From Bacillota bacterium (lineage in GTDB: Bacteria; Bacillota; Clostridia; Peptostreptococcales; Anaerovoracaceae), in assembly GCA_017619905.1 (NCBI GenBank), contig JAFZRK010000047.1, positions 1 through 19,298 on the forward strand: a stretch of DNA of 19,298 nt, read 5' to 3'. Below are positions 1 to 7,220 of this stretch, in pieces (the first letter of the stretch is position 1; each line of letters starts with the position of its first letter). The notes beneath the pieces were generated by a model that was not told the DNA's origin, made no database searches, and saw only the letters and a list, made by a program, of their open reading frames with translations. The position numbers and the translations under genes were made by a program.

Positions 1-419
1 ATGTCGCGGACCATCTCCATGGCGAACTGGGCCATGCGGGCCTCGGTGTAACGCGAAGCTGCGGCGCCGTCGCCGTCCATGGATCCGAAGTTTCCGTGGC
101 CGTCCACCAGCGGGTTGCGCATGTTCCAGGGCTGGGCCAGACGGACCATGGCGTCGTATATGGAAGCGTCGCCGTGGGGGTGGTACTTACCCATTACTTC
201 GCCGACTATCCTCGCGGACTTCTTGTGCGGCTTGTCCGGGGTTATTCCCAGGGCGTCCATGCCGTAAAGTATCCTTCTGTGGACCGGCTTTAGACCGTCG
301 CGCACGTCCGGAAGGGCGCGCGCCACTATTACCGACATCGAGTAGTCGATGTAGGATTTCTTCATTTCGTCGTATATCTCGTGCTGTACGAGCTTGGTAT
401 CGTGAAGCAGATCTGCCAT
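1..419 (-). CDS. gyrA: DNA gyrase subunit A, N-terminal part (cut by window edge)
   Basis: This is the N-terminal ~139 residues of the breakage-reunion subunit of DNA gyrase, which introduces negative supercoils as an A2B2 complex with GyrB. The ATG at 419-417 follows a strong AAGGAGGGG ribosome site, and the protein begins MADLLHDTKL. Visible family blocks are SMSVIVARALPDVRDGLKPVHRR (28-49, shown by position), the KYHPHGD helix (79-84) and the active-site segment AASRYTEAR with catalytic Tyr124. The start lies 12 nt after the gyrB stop, so gyrB-gyrA form one leftward operon. The residue equivalent to E. coli Ser83 is Ala85 (codon 165-167), while the Asp87 equivalent is kept as Asp89. The C-terminal part lies outside the window. 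GyrA rather than ParC is favoured by linkage to a full gyrB at the origin. Confidence 0.97.
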   Translation of the reverse strand, partial: MADLLHDTKLVQHEIYDEMKKSYIDYSMSVIVARALPDVRDGLKPVHRRILYGMDALGITPDKPHKKSARIVGEVMGKYHPHGDASIYDAMVRLAQPWNMRNPLVDGHGNFGSMDGDGAAASRYTEARMAQFAMEMVRD

Positions 420-431
420 CTCTACCCCTCC

Positions 432-2363
432 TTAAAGATCCAGCACAGCGTACTGCGCGTTCTCTTCTATGAATTTGCGCCTGGGCGGCACGCTGTCTCC
501 CATCAGCGTGGTGAATATCTGGTCCGCTCTGGCGACGTCGTCTATGGTTATCTGCACCAGCGTCCTGTGCCTGGGATCCATTGTGGTCTCCCACAGCTGC
601 GTGGCGTCCATCTCGCCCAGACCCTTGTAGCGCTGGATCTCCGGCTTGGTCTTGCCCTGCTTTGCAAGCTCTGCCAGAAGCTTGTCCTGCTCCTTGTCCG
701 TGTAGGTGTACCACATGTCCTTGCCCACTTTTACGCGGAACAGCGGGGGCTGCGCAGCGTAGACGTAGCCGCCTTCTATCAGCTGGGGCATGTGGCGGAA
801 GAACAGCGTAAGCATAAGCGTTCTTATGTGCGCGCCGTCAACGTCCGCATCGCTCATGATTATTATCTTGTGATAGCGGAGCTTGTTTATGTCGAACTTT
901 TCGCCTATGCCGCAGCCGAACGCGGTGATCATGTCCTTTATGGTGTCGGAGGCCAGCATCTTGTGCTGCGAGGCCTTCTCCACGTTGAGGATCTTGCCGC
1001 GCAGCGGCAGTATGGCCTGGGTCTTGCGGTCGCGTCCGTCCTTGGCGGAGCCGCCTGCGGAGTCTCCCTCCACGATGAAGATCTCGCACAGCGACGGGTC
1101 TTTTTCCGAGCAGTCCGCGAGCTTTCCGGGCAGGCTTGCGCTCTCCAGGGCGCCCTTTCTTACGGTGTCGCGGGCTTTTCTGGCGGCCTCTCTGGCGCGG
1201 AACGCCTTGAGCGCCTTGTCCACTATGGGCTGGGCCTGCTTGGGGTTCTCCTCCAGGAATGCCATGAGGTCTTCCTTGGTGGCCTGATCCACGAGGCCCC
1301 GCATGTCCGCGTTGCCCAGCTTGGTCTTGGTTTGGCCTTCGAACTGGGGCTCGGTGAGCTTAACGGACACGATGGCTGTAAGGCCTTCGCGTATGTCGTT
1401 GCCGTCCAGATCCGGATCCTTCTCCTTAAGGAGCTTTACCTTTCTGGCGTAGTCGTTCACTACCTTGGTAAGGGCCGTCTTAAAGCCCACCAGGTGGGCG
1501 CCGCCCTCCGCGGTGTTGATGTTGTTTGCGTAGGAGAAGATGTTCTCGGTGTAGGAGTCCGTCCACTGAAGGGCGACTTCCACTTCCTTGTCCTTCTTTA
1601 CGCTCTCGTAATATATTACGCTGGGATGGATGGGAGTCTTGTTCTTGTTCTGGAACTCAACGTATTCCTTGATGCCGCCCTCGTAGTGGTAGACTTCCTT
1701 CTTTTTCTTGGGGCCTCGCTCGTCCGCGAGCGTTATCTTTATGCCCTTGTTGAGGAAGGCCATCTCGCGCAGGCGGGATTCCAGGGTGTCGAAGCTGAAC
1801 ACGGTCTCGTCGAAGATCTCCGGATCCGGCTTGAACCACACATGGGTGCCGGTCCTGCGGCCGCATTCCCCTACTACTTCCACCGGAGTCATGGCTTTGC
1901 CGCGGGAGTACTCCTGGCGGTAGACCTTGCCGTCCCTCATGCTCTCCACGACCATCTTTTCCGACAGCGCGTTAACTACCGACGCGCCTACGCCGTGCAG
2001 ACCGCCGGATACCTTGTAGCCGCCCTCGCCGAACTTGCCGCCGGCGTGGAGGACCGTCATTATTACCTCGAGCGCGGACTTGTGCATCTTGGGATGCTCG
2101 TCCACGGGCATTCCTCGGCCGTCGTCCGTTACGTCTATGGAATCGTCTTCCCTTATTACGACGTTTATGTTCCTGCAGTAGCCGGCCAGCGCCTCGTCCA
2201 CCGAGTTGTCCACGATCTCGTAGACCAGGTGGTGGAGGCCCCTGCTGCTGGTCGTTCCTATGTACATTCCCGGGCGTTTTCTGACAGGTTCCAGACCTTC
2301 CAGGACCTGTATCTGCTCGGCATTGTACTGGCCGTTTTTCTTAGTGATATCTTCCGCTGACAT
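432..2363 (-). CDS. gyrB: DNA gyrase subunit B
   Basis: ATPase subunit of DNA gyrase, 643 residues, a normal length for Gram-positive GyrB. The GHKL ATPase domain shows EIVDNSVDEA (Glu49, Asn53), DDGRGMP (80-86) and GGLHGVG (120-126). The TOPRIM domain shows EGDSAGG with catalytic Glu432 and the metal-binding DADVD (Asp505, 507, 509). RYKGLGEMD lies near the C-terminus. The chosen start, ATG at 2363-2361 (MSAEDITKKN), has a GGAGGA ribosome site 5-6 nt upstream. A longer in-frame start at 2498 would add 45 residues with no family likeness, would begin upstream of the predicted promoter, and is rejected. gyrB is divergent from dnaA and is the first gene of a leftward gyrB-gyrA operon. In most Firmicutes it lies downstream of recF instead. 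Confidence 0.98.
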   Translation of the reverse strand: MSAEDITKKNGQYNAEQIQVLEGLEPVRKRPGMYIGTTSSRGLHHLVYEIVDNSVDEALAGYCRNINVVIREDDSIDVTDDGRGMPVDEHPKMHKSALEVIMTVLHAGGKFGEGGYKVSGGLHGVGASVVNALSEKMVVESMRDGKVYRQEYSRGKAMTPVEVVGECGRRTGTHVWFKPDPEIFDETVFSFDTLESRLREMAFLNKGIKITLADERGPKKKKEVYHYEGGIKEYVEFQNKNKTPIHPSVIYYESVKKDKEVEVALQWTDSYTENIFSYANNINTAEGGAHLVGFKTALTKVVNDYARKVKLLKEKDPDLDGNDIREGLTAIVSVKLTEPQFEGQTKTKLGNADMRGLVDQATKEDLMAFLEENPKQAQPIVDKALKAFRAREAARKARDTVRKGALESASLPGKLADCSEKDPSLCEIFIVEGDSAGGSAKDGRDRKTQAILPLRGKILNVEKASQHKMLASDTIKDMITAFGCGIGEKFDINKLRYHKIIIMSDADVDGAHIRTLMLTLFFRHMPQLIEGGYVYAAQPPLFRVKVGKDMWYTYTDKEQDKLLAELAKQGKTKPEIQRYKGLGEMDATQLWETTMDPRHRTLVQITIDDVARADQIFTTLMGDSVPPRRKFIEENAQYAVLDL

Positions 2364-2417
2364 TAACTTCCTCCGCTTCCCTTTTGATACAAAATATTCT
2401 GTTTGTAAAGACAGTAG

Positions 2418-2446
2418 ATTATAGCATTTTTCGGGGCTAAAATCAA
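2418..2446 (-). promoter_or_regulatory. Predicted sigma-A promoter of gyrB
   Basis: On the minus strand there is TTGATT (2446-2441), a 17-nt spacer, then TATAAT (2423-2418) preceded by TGC, an extended -10. A start near 2411 would give a 5' leader of about 48 nt ending in the GGAGGA site of gyrB. Spacing and hexamers are close to consensus; this is inferred from sequence alone. Confidence 0.75.
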
Positions 2447-2534
2447 CGATTTGGGCGAATTTTTTAAGGGCGGACCGCGAAAGTGCCGCAAGAATCAATT
2501 GCGTGGCTCAAATCGGCTGTTTTTTCAAAAACCA

Positions 2535-2643
2535 CAATATATATTGCATGTGCAAAAAGTGGAATACTTTATCCACAGGTTGTGGATAAGTTGTGGAAAC
2601 CTTAATAATTTCGCTTTTGCGCGGTGGATATTCCTGTGGAAAA
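2535..2643. other. oriC: oriC, upstream part: DnaA-box cluster
   Basis: A perfect DnaA box TTATCCACA lies at 2569-2577 (+) and another at 2581-2589 (-), facing each other 3 nt apart. A weaker box, GTTTCCACA, is at 2592-2600 (-), and TTTTCCACA, one mismatch, is at 2635-2643 (-). Just upstream is an AT-rich palindrome CAATATATATTG (2535-2546). Divergent gyrB and dnaA, clustered boxes and the adjacent dnaA gene support a replication-origin module. The box at 2635-2643 lies immediately upstream of the dnaA -10, which fits autoregulation by DnaA. Confidence 0.85.
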
Positions 2644-2650
2644 CTTTTTT

Positions 2651-2659
2651 TGCTATAAT
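2651..2659 (+). promoter_or_regulatory. Predicted dnaA promoter (extended -10)
   Basis: TGCTATAAT at 2651-2659 is a consensus extended -10. The -35 region (around 2631-2636, TTCCTG) is poor and abuts or overlaps a DnaA-like box. A start near 2666 leaves a leader of about 125 nt before dnaA, with no other clear feature in it. The gyrB promoter on the other strand shares the same TGCTATAAT. Confidence 0.65.
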
Positions 2660-2791
2660 GCTCTTGAACACAAGATGTGCTGTTTTAAGGGGTCAGGCAT
2701 TCTTCCTTTTCAGGGATAATCCTGTCCTTTTTATACGGCAATTTGATATACTGATAAGCAGAATATTACGCCCTTCAAGGATGCTTTTAAT

Positions 2792-4126
2792 ATGAACAAA
2801 ACGGAACTCAAGGCAGCGTGGGACAAGATCCTTTCGCTGATGGAAAATAAGGAAGACCGGATAGTGGTCGATACGTTTTTCAAGCCCCTGACGCCTTCCA
2901 AGCTGAGCGAGAAAGACCAGAAGTTCTTTTTGCTTGCGCCCAAGGAATCTCCCTCGTCTTTCTATCAGAACATGGTCAACAACTATCAGGAGAACCTGAT
3001 GGCCTGCATAACGGAAGTGCTTGGAAAACCGTACTTTGCCGAGGTGGTGGAGGTGGAGCTCCCGGAGGATCCGGAGGATCCCTATACTTCCGAGGATACC
3101 CTTAATCCCAAGTATACTTTCGAGAGTTTCGTGGACGGTCCCAACAACAGGATGGCTTACGCCGCGTCCGTCGCGGTCGCCGAGGGCTACTCCAAGAAAT
3201 ACAATCCTCTTTTTATTTACAGCGGCAGCGGACTGGGAAAGACCCACCTAATGCACGCCATAGGGCACTACGTCCACCAGAAGCGCCCCCGCAAGAAGGT
3301 GCTCTACGTTTCCGCGGAGACGTTTACCGCGGAGCTGATAGACGCCATACGCAACAAGCAGCAGCAGGCCTTTAAGGACAAGTACCGCAAGGTGGATTAT
3401 CTGCTGTTCGACGACGTGCAGTTCATAGCCGGAAACGACGCTGTGCAGCGGGAGATGTTCAACATCTTCGAGGCGCTCTACAATTCCAACAACCAGCTGG
3501 TATTCACGTCCGACAGACCTCCCAAGGAGCTGAACGGACTGCCGGAGCGTCTCATAAGCCGTTTCAGCTGGGGACTTTCCGTGGACATCCAGCCGCCTTC
3601 ATACGAGACGCGCTTCGCGATACTTCAGAACAAGGCGCTGCTGGAAGGCCAGGACATTAAGGATCCGGACCTTGTAGCCGTAATGGACGTAATTGCCCGC
3701 AACGTGGACAGCAACATAAGGGAGCTGGAGGGTTCTCTGAACAGAGTTCTGGCTCATTCCGCTTTCACAGGCGACAAGATAGACCTTGCGCTCGCTAAGA
3801 AGGTGCTTACGGAAGTATTCGTGTCCAAAGACGCGGAGATAACGCCAGCGGACATAAAGAAAGCTGTCGCTAATTACTTTAAGATAAAGGTATCGGAGAT
3901 AGAATCGTCCAAGCGCTCCAGGAGCGTTGCTTATCCCAGGCAGATAGCGATATATCTTATAAGGGAACTGTGCCCGAACTATTCGTTCCCGAAGATAGCA
4001 GAAATATTCGGAGGAAGAAACCACACTTCCATACTTTACAGCTACGAAAAGATATGCGAAGAGATAAAATCTTCGCCGGACGTAAGGAACGTAATAGAGA
4101 ACATAAAGTCGAACATATCCGCTTAG
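2792..4126 (+). CDS. dnaA: Chromosomal replication initiator DnaA
   Basis: Initiator ATPase that binds DnaA boxes and melts oriC; 444 residues. Domain I is residues 1 to about 85, followed by a very short acidic domain II (about 88-104). The AAA+ domain has Walker A GSGLGKT (145-151) and Walker B LLFDDVQF (Asp207, Asp208). The C-terminal helix-turn-helix domain IV contains SVAYPRQIAIYL and the box-recognition signature GGRNHTSILYS. The ATG at 2792 follows AAGGA (2777-2781). The signature normally reads GGRDHTT; here Asp is Asn410 and the second Thr is Ser, while His411 and Thr412 are kept. The Walker A Ser146 is also less usual than Gly or Val. Neighbours are oriC clusters on both sides and dnaN downstream. 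The gene is certain; the recognition-residue change is worth checking. Confidence 0.98.
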   Translation: MNKTELKAAWDKILSLMENKEDRIVVDTFFKPLTPSKLSEKDQKFFLLAPKESPSSFYQNMVNNYQENLMACITEVLGKPYFAEVVEVELPEDPEDPYTSEDTLNPKYTFESFVDGPNNRMAYAASVAVAEGYSKKYNPLFIYSGSGLGKTHLMHAIGHYVHQKRPRKKVLYVSAETFTAELIDAIRNKQQQAFKDKYRKVDYLLFDDVQFIAGNDAVQREMFNIFEALYNSNNQLVFTSDRPPKELNGLPERLISRFSWGLSVDIQPPSYETRFAILQNKALLEGQDIKDPDLVAVMDVIARNVDSNIRELEGSLNRVLAHSAFTGDKIDLALAKKVLTEVFVSKDAEITPADIKKAVANYFKIKVSEIESSKRSRSVAYPRQIAIYLIRELCPNYSFPKIAEIFGGRNHTSILYSYEKICEEIKSSPDVRNVIENIKSNISA

Positions 4127-4167
4127 TTTTACACATGCTGTGGATAACTTTTCAGTGTTTTTCCACA
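4127..4167. other. oriC: oriC, downstream part: DnaA boxes in the dnaA-dnaN gap
   Basis: A perfect DnaA box on the minus strand (TGTGGATAA, 4139-4147) is flanked by two one-mismatch boxes on the plus strand, TTTTACACA (4127-4135) and TTTTCCACA (4159-4167). With the cluster upstream of dnaA this gives a bipartite oriC, as established in Bacillus subtilis, where unwinding occurs in the dnaA-dnaN gap. Confidence 0.8.
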
Positions 4168-4186
4168 TGTTTTTATACCGGTCTCT

Positions 4187-4229
4187 TGTTGAAATTTCAA
4201 CGCTTCAGAGCGTTACTGACTTTTCAACA
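4187..4229. repeat. Nested palindromes after dnaA; possible dnaA terminator
   Basis: Three overlapping structures are visible: a perfect 14-bp palindrome GTTGAAATTTCAAC (4188-4201), a hairpin AACGCT-TCAG-AGCGTT (4199-4214), and an outer inverted repeat TGTTGAAA / TTTCAACA (4187-4194 and 4222-4229). The hairpin is followed by ACTGACTTTT, a weak T-tract, so it may end dnaA transcripts. It could equally be an origin protein-binding site. The choice is not decidable from sequence. Confidence 0.5.
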
Positions 4230-4232
4230 GAC

Positions 4233-4268
4233 CAACAACATCAACAACAGATAATATAATTATAAAAG
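4233..4268. other. Candidate DNA unwinding element and dnaN promoter region
   Basis: A CAACAACATCAACAACAG trinucleotide tract (4233-4250) runs into an almost pure A/T stretch (4251-4268). TATAAT at 4255-4260 is a good -10 for dnaN but no -35 is clear. Position next to DnaA boxes in the dnaA-dnaN gap makes this the likeliest melting site. Canonical DnaA-trio repeats (5'-TAG) were not recognised. Confidence 0.45.
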
Positions 4269-4280
4269 AAAGGGACGACC

Positions 4281-5384
4281 ATGAAATTCACCTGCACTCA
4301 GCTTGCCCTTGTAAAGGCCATCAACACAGTATCAAAAGCTGTCTCTTCCAGAACTACTCTTCCGATTCTTAAAGGAATACTTCTGGAAGTTAATGACGGA
4401 CGTCTTACTCTTTCCGCTTCCGATCTTGATCTGAGCATACAGACCAGCATAGACGTTCAGTCTACTGAAGAAGGAAAAGCTGTCGTAATGGCCAGACTTT
4501 TCGGAGAGATAGTAAGAAAGCTTCCGAACGCTCTCATTACTGTTAAGACAGACGATGAGAAACTCAACATTCAGTGCCTTGGTTCTGATTTCAACATAGT
4601 AACTCTTTCAGCGGATGAGTTCCCGGTCATAGGAGGAGTCGAAGCAAAGGACTTCATAGAGATAGATAAGGCGGATCTCTGCGGTCTTATAAGAAAGACT
4701 GTGTTCGCAGCCAGCATAGACGAGAAAAAAGGAATACTCACAGGAACTCTGATGAACTTTGAGGGTAGTAACTTAGAATTAGTTGCACTTGACGGTTTCA
4801 GAATGGCAGTTGCAAGAAATACAGTAAATTCAACGCTTAACAGAAGAATCATAGTGCCGGCCAGGATACTCTTTGAAATTAATAAGATACTCGGAGAGGA
4901 CGAAGGCAGCGATCAGGTATCCATGGCAATAGAAGATAAGAAGATAGAGATTCTTACGGAAGATACAAGGGTGATAGCCCGTCTTCTGGAAGGAGAATTC
5001 ATAAAGTACAGGGAGATAATACCTTCCAGCGCTAATACAACGGTAATAGTGGCAAGAGAAGAGATACTCAACAGCATAGAAAGAGCGTCGCTGCTTGCAA
5101 AAGAAGGAAAGAACAACCTTGTAAAATTTGATATAAAGGCAGGAAGTCTTGACATAAGTTCCAGATCCGAAGAAGGCATGGTAAATGAGCATGTCGGAGC
5201 GGAAGTAACCGGAAAGGATCTTGTCATAGGATTTAACTCCAAATACATACTCGATGTTCTTAAATCAATAAGCGACGAAGAGATAAAGTTCGAGATGGGA
5301 AGCAGCGTAAGTTCGTGCCTCATTAAGCAGGTGGACGGAGACGAATACATCTACCTTGTGCTTCCTGTAAGGATAGCTGTCTGA
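4281..5384 (+). CDS. dnaN: DNA polymerase III beta subunit (sliding clamp)
   Basis: Dimeric ring that tethers the replicative polymerase to DNA; 367 residues, the usual length, with three repeated clamp folds. Recognisable blocks include the N-terminal TVSKAVSSRTTLPILKGI region, LSASDLDLSIQT, LDGFRMAVA in the middle domain, and the C-terminal YIYLVLPVRI, which forms part of the hydrophobic partner-binding pocket. The ATG at 4281 is preceded by AAAGGGA at 8-nt spacing. dnaN is followed after 3 nt by recF; the small S4-domain gene (yaaA) that usually sits between them in Bacillus is absent. GC content is visibly lower than in gyrB or mnmG, with many AGA and ATA codons. Confidence 0.98.
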   Translation: MKFTCTQLALVKAINTVSKAVSSRTTLPILKGILLEVNDGRLTLSASDLDLSIQTSIDVQSTEEGKAVVMARLFGEIVRKLPNALITVKTDDEKLNIQCLGSDFNIVTLSADEFPVIGGVEAKDFIEIDKADLCGLIRKTVFAASIDEKKGILTGTLMNFEGSNLELVALDGFRMAVARNTVNSTLNRRIIVPARILFEINKILGEDEGSDQVSMAIEDKKIEILTEDTRVIARLLEGEFIKYREIIPSSANTTVIVAREEILNSIERASLLAKEGKNNLVKFDIKAGSLDISSRSEEGMVNEHVGAEVTGKDLVIGFNSKYILDVLKSISDEEIKFEMGSSVSSCLIKQVDGDEYIYLVLPVRIAV

Positions 5385-5387
5385 TAG

Positions 5388-6479
5388 ATGTATTTCAAAA
5401 GCATAGAACTTCATAACTTCAGAAATTACAAAGATCAGAAAGTAGAATTTGATCCGAAGCTAAACATAATTCTCGGAGACAATGCCCAGGGAAAGACCAA
5501 CCTTCTGGAAGGACTTTTCATAATGGGTCTTGGAAGATCTTTTAAGACTACGAACGATAAGGAAATGATCGCCTTTGGGGAGGAATTCTCAAGGGCTTCT
5601 TCCATTGTTGCGGGAGAAGATGAAGATACTCAGATAGACATAGTCTACAACCAGGACGGAAAGATAATAAAAGTAGACGGAATCAAACTTCAGAGAAGCG
5701 TGGATCTTCTGGAAAACGTCTATGTTGTGGTGTTTTCGCCGGAAGATCTGAGGATAGTCAAGGACGGTCCGGAACACAGAAGAAGATTTCTAGACAGGGA
5801 GCTGTGCCAGATTAAGCCGATGTACTACAGCGACCTGGGCAATTATAAGAAAATACTCAAGCAGCGCAATTCTTACTTAAAAGAAGACGTAATAGATAAG
5901 GATCTGTTCGAAGTATTTGACGAAAGTTTAGTAAACTATGGATTGCGCATAGTAGAAGAACGTAAAAGGTTCACGGAAAGACTCTACGGAATATGCGGAA
6001 GCATCCATAAGGACATATCCAACGGAAAAGAAAAACTGGCGATCAGGTACGAAACAGAAGTAAAGGACAGGGAAAGCTTTAAGGAAAAGCTTAAGGAATC
6101 CTTTGAAACGGACAGAATAAAGGGTTATACCAGCTGCGGGCCTCACAAGGATTACCTGGGAATATTCATAAACGGCAAGGACATAAGGGTATACGGGTCG
6201 CAGGGACAGCAGAGGACGGCGTCACTCTCAATGAAGCTAGCGGAAGTGGAACTCATAAAGCAGGAGACTGGTCAGGATCCGGTACTGCTTCTGGACGACG
6301 TGTTCTCGGAGCTGGACGCCGGAAGGCAGAAATATCTGATAGAGTCCATGAAAGGCGTCCAGATATTCGTGACTGCAACGGGTATAGAGGGCGGACTCAT
6401 GGATATAATGCCGGACGGGAATGTATATTATGTTGACAACGGCATTATCAACTTATATAATAAGCAAGTTAATTCTTAA
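5388..6479 (+). CDS. recF: DNA replication and repair protein RecF
   Basis: SMC-like ATPase that helps load RecA at single-strand gaps with RecO and RecR; 363 residues, normal length. It opens with the family block KSIELHNFRNY, then Walker A GDNAQGKTN (30-38). The ABC signature SQGQQRTASLSMKLAE begins near residue 270, and Walker B VLLLDDVFSELD is near 299. The start codon lies only 3 nt after the dnaN stop, so translation is probably coupled, and AAGGA within the dnaN end may serve as its ribosome site. Only 36 nt separate it from rpmH, with no terminator seen. In most Firmicutes gyrB follows recF; here the rpmH block does. Confidence 0.97.
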   Translation: MYFKSIELHNFRNYKDQKVEFDPKLNIILGDNAQGKTNLLEGLFIMGLGRSFKTTNDKEMIAFGEEFSRASSIVAGEDEDTQIDIVYNQDGKIIKVDGIKLQRSVDLLENVYVVVFSPEDLRIVKDGPEHRRRFLDRELCQIKPMYYSDLGNYKKILKQRNSYLKEDVIDKDLFEVFDESLVNYGLRIVEERKRFTERLYGICGSIHKDISNGKEKLAIRYETEVKDRESFKEKLKESFETDRIKGYTSCGPHKDYLGIFINGKDIRVYGSQGQQRTASLSMKLAEVELIKQETGQDPVLLLDDVFSELDAGRQKYLIESMKGVQIFVTATGIEGGLMDIMPDGNVYYVDNGIINLYNKQVNS

Positions 6480-6515
6480 GATGGAATAGTATCATCAGGG
6501 AAAGGAGGAAACACT

Positions 6516-6656
6516 ATGGCAGGCAAAATGACTTTCCAGCCGAAGAAGCGTCAGAGAGCCAAGGAGCACGGCTTCCGCAAGAGAATGTCCACCAAGAACG
6601 GCAGGAACGTTATCAAGAGAAGAAGGCTCAGGGGCAGAAAGCGTCTCACCGCGTAA
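6516..6656 (+). CDS. rpmH: 50S ribosomal protein L34
   Basis: Small basic ribosomal protein of the large subunit, 46 residues. It carries the family core MTFQPKKRQRAKEHGFRKRM and MSTKNGRNVI, with a basic tail ending RKRLTA. The ATG at 6516 follows a near-perfect AAAGGAGGAA site; an internal ATG at 6528 (MTFQP) would match the classical L34 start, so MAGK is a short N-terminal extension. The stop TAA shares its last base with the rnpA ATG (TAATG), as expected for the classic rpmH-rnpA pair. In Bacillus rpmH points away from dnaA on the other side of the origin; here it lies downstream of recF and is co-oriented with it. Confidence 0.97.
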   Translation: MAGKMTFQPKKRQRAKEHGFRKRMSTKNGRNVIKRRRLRGRKRLTA

Positions 6657-6994
6657 TGAAGGACCCTAAAGTCATCAGGAACAGGGAAGATTTCAGCAGA
6701 CTTTTTAAGAAGGGAAAGTCTGTTCCGTCCAGATGTGTGGTGATGATCTACACGGAAAACGGTCTTCCTTACAGCAGAAGGGCCTTTTTGGCAAGCAAGA
6801 AGGTCGGAAACAGCGTACAGAGACACAGAGCAGTACGCTTAATGAGAGAATCCTTCCGCCAGATAAGCAGCGAACACACGCTGAAGGAAGGAAAAGATTT
6901 TTTATTTATAGCCAGAAGTACCATACTGGATCTGAAATGTGCGGATGTGAAAAAAGCTATCGAGGCCGCAATGAAGAGGGAGTCCTGTATCTGA
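6656..6994 (+). CDS. rnpA: Ribonuclease P protein component
   Basis: Protein subunit of RNase P, which with RnpB RNA removes 5' leaders from pre-tRNAs; 112 residues, normal length. The conserved region reads SKKVGNSVQRHRAVRLMRES (47-66), matching the basic RNR-type motif, although with His57 and a weaker second half (AVR in place of the common IKR). The start overlaps the rpmH stop by one base and has no ribosome site of its own, so it should be translationally coupled to rpmH. yidD follows after 4 nt. GC content is low, as in dnaN and recF. Confidence 0.95.
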   Translation: MKDPKVIRNREDFSRLFKKGKSVPSRCVVMIYTENGLPYSRRAFLASKKVGNSVQRHRAVRLMRESFRQISSEHTLKEGKDFLFIARSTILDLKCADVKKAIEAAMKRESCI

Positions 6995-6998
6995 TACC

Positions 6999-7208
6999 AT
7001 GAAACATGTGCTTTTATTCCTGATAGGCATATATCGTGGTTACATATCGCCCAGGTTTCCGGGAGTGTGCAGGTTTACGCCTACCTGCTCGGAATACGCG
7101 ATGCAGGCGATAGAGAAATACGGCGCCCTTAAGGGTACATGGCTGGCGATCAAACGAATTTTAAGGTGCCACCCCGGGAATCCCGGAGGATACGATCCGG
7201 TGCCTTAA
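6999..7208 (+). CDS. yidD: Membrane protein insertion efficiency factor YidD
   Basis: Small 69-residue protein of the YidD (DUF37, haemolytic) family, associated with the inner face of the membrane and thought to help insertion of YidC substrates. It shows the family signature: GIYRGYISPRF, the CRFTPTCSEYA cysteine block, and the end RCHPGNPGGYDPVP. It lies 4 nt after rnpA and 12 nt before yidC, the standard rpmH-rnpA-yidD-yidC order. The immediate upstream sequence has no good ribosome site; a GAGGGAG within the rnpA end is rather far away, so coupling to rnpA is likely. Confidence 0.96.
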   Translation: MKHVLLFLIGIYRGYISPRFPGVCRFTPTCSEYAMQAIEKYGALKGTWLAIKRILRCHPGNPGGYDPVP

Positions 7209-7220
7209 ACTGGAGGAGAA

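Noticed and set aside
381..2360. A 659-codon open frame on the plus strand opposite gyrB
   Set aside because: It is antisense to a fully conserved gyrB, has no recognisable family, and arises from the codon bias of gyrB.
2364..2498. N-terminal extension of GyrB to an upstream ATG at 2498
   Set aside because: The extra 45 residues do not match GyrB, and the start lies upstream of the predicted promoter; ATG 2363 has a strong ribosome site.
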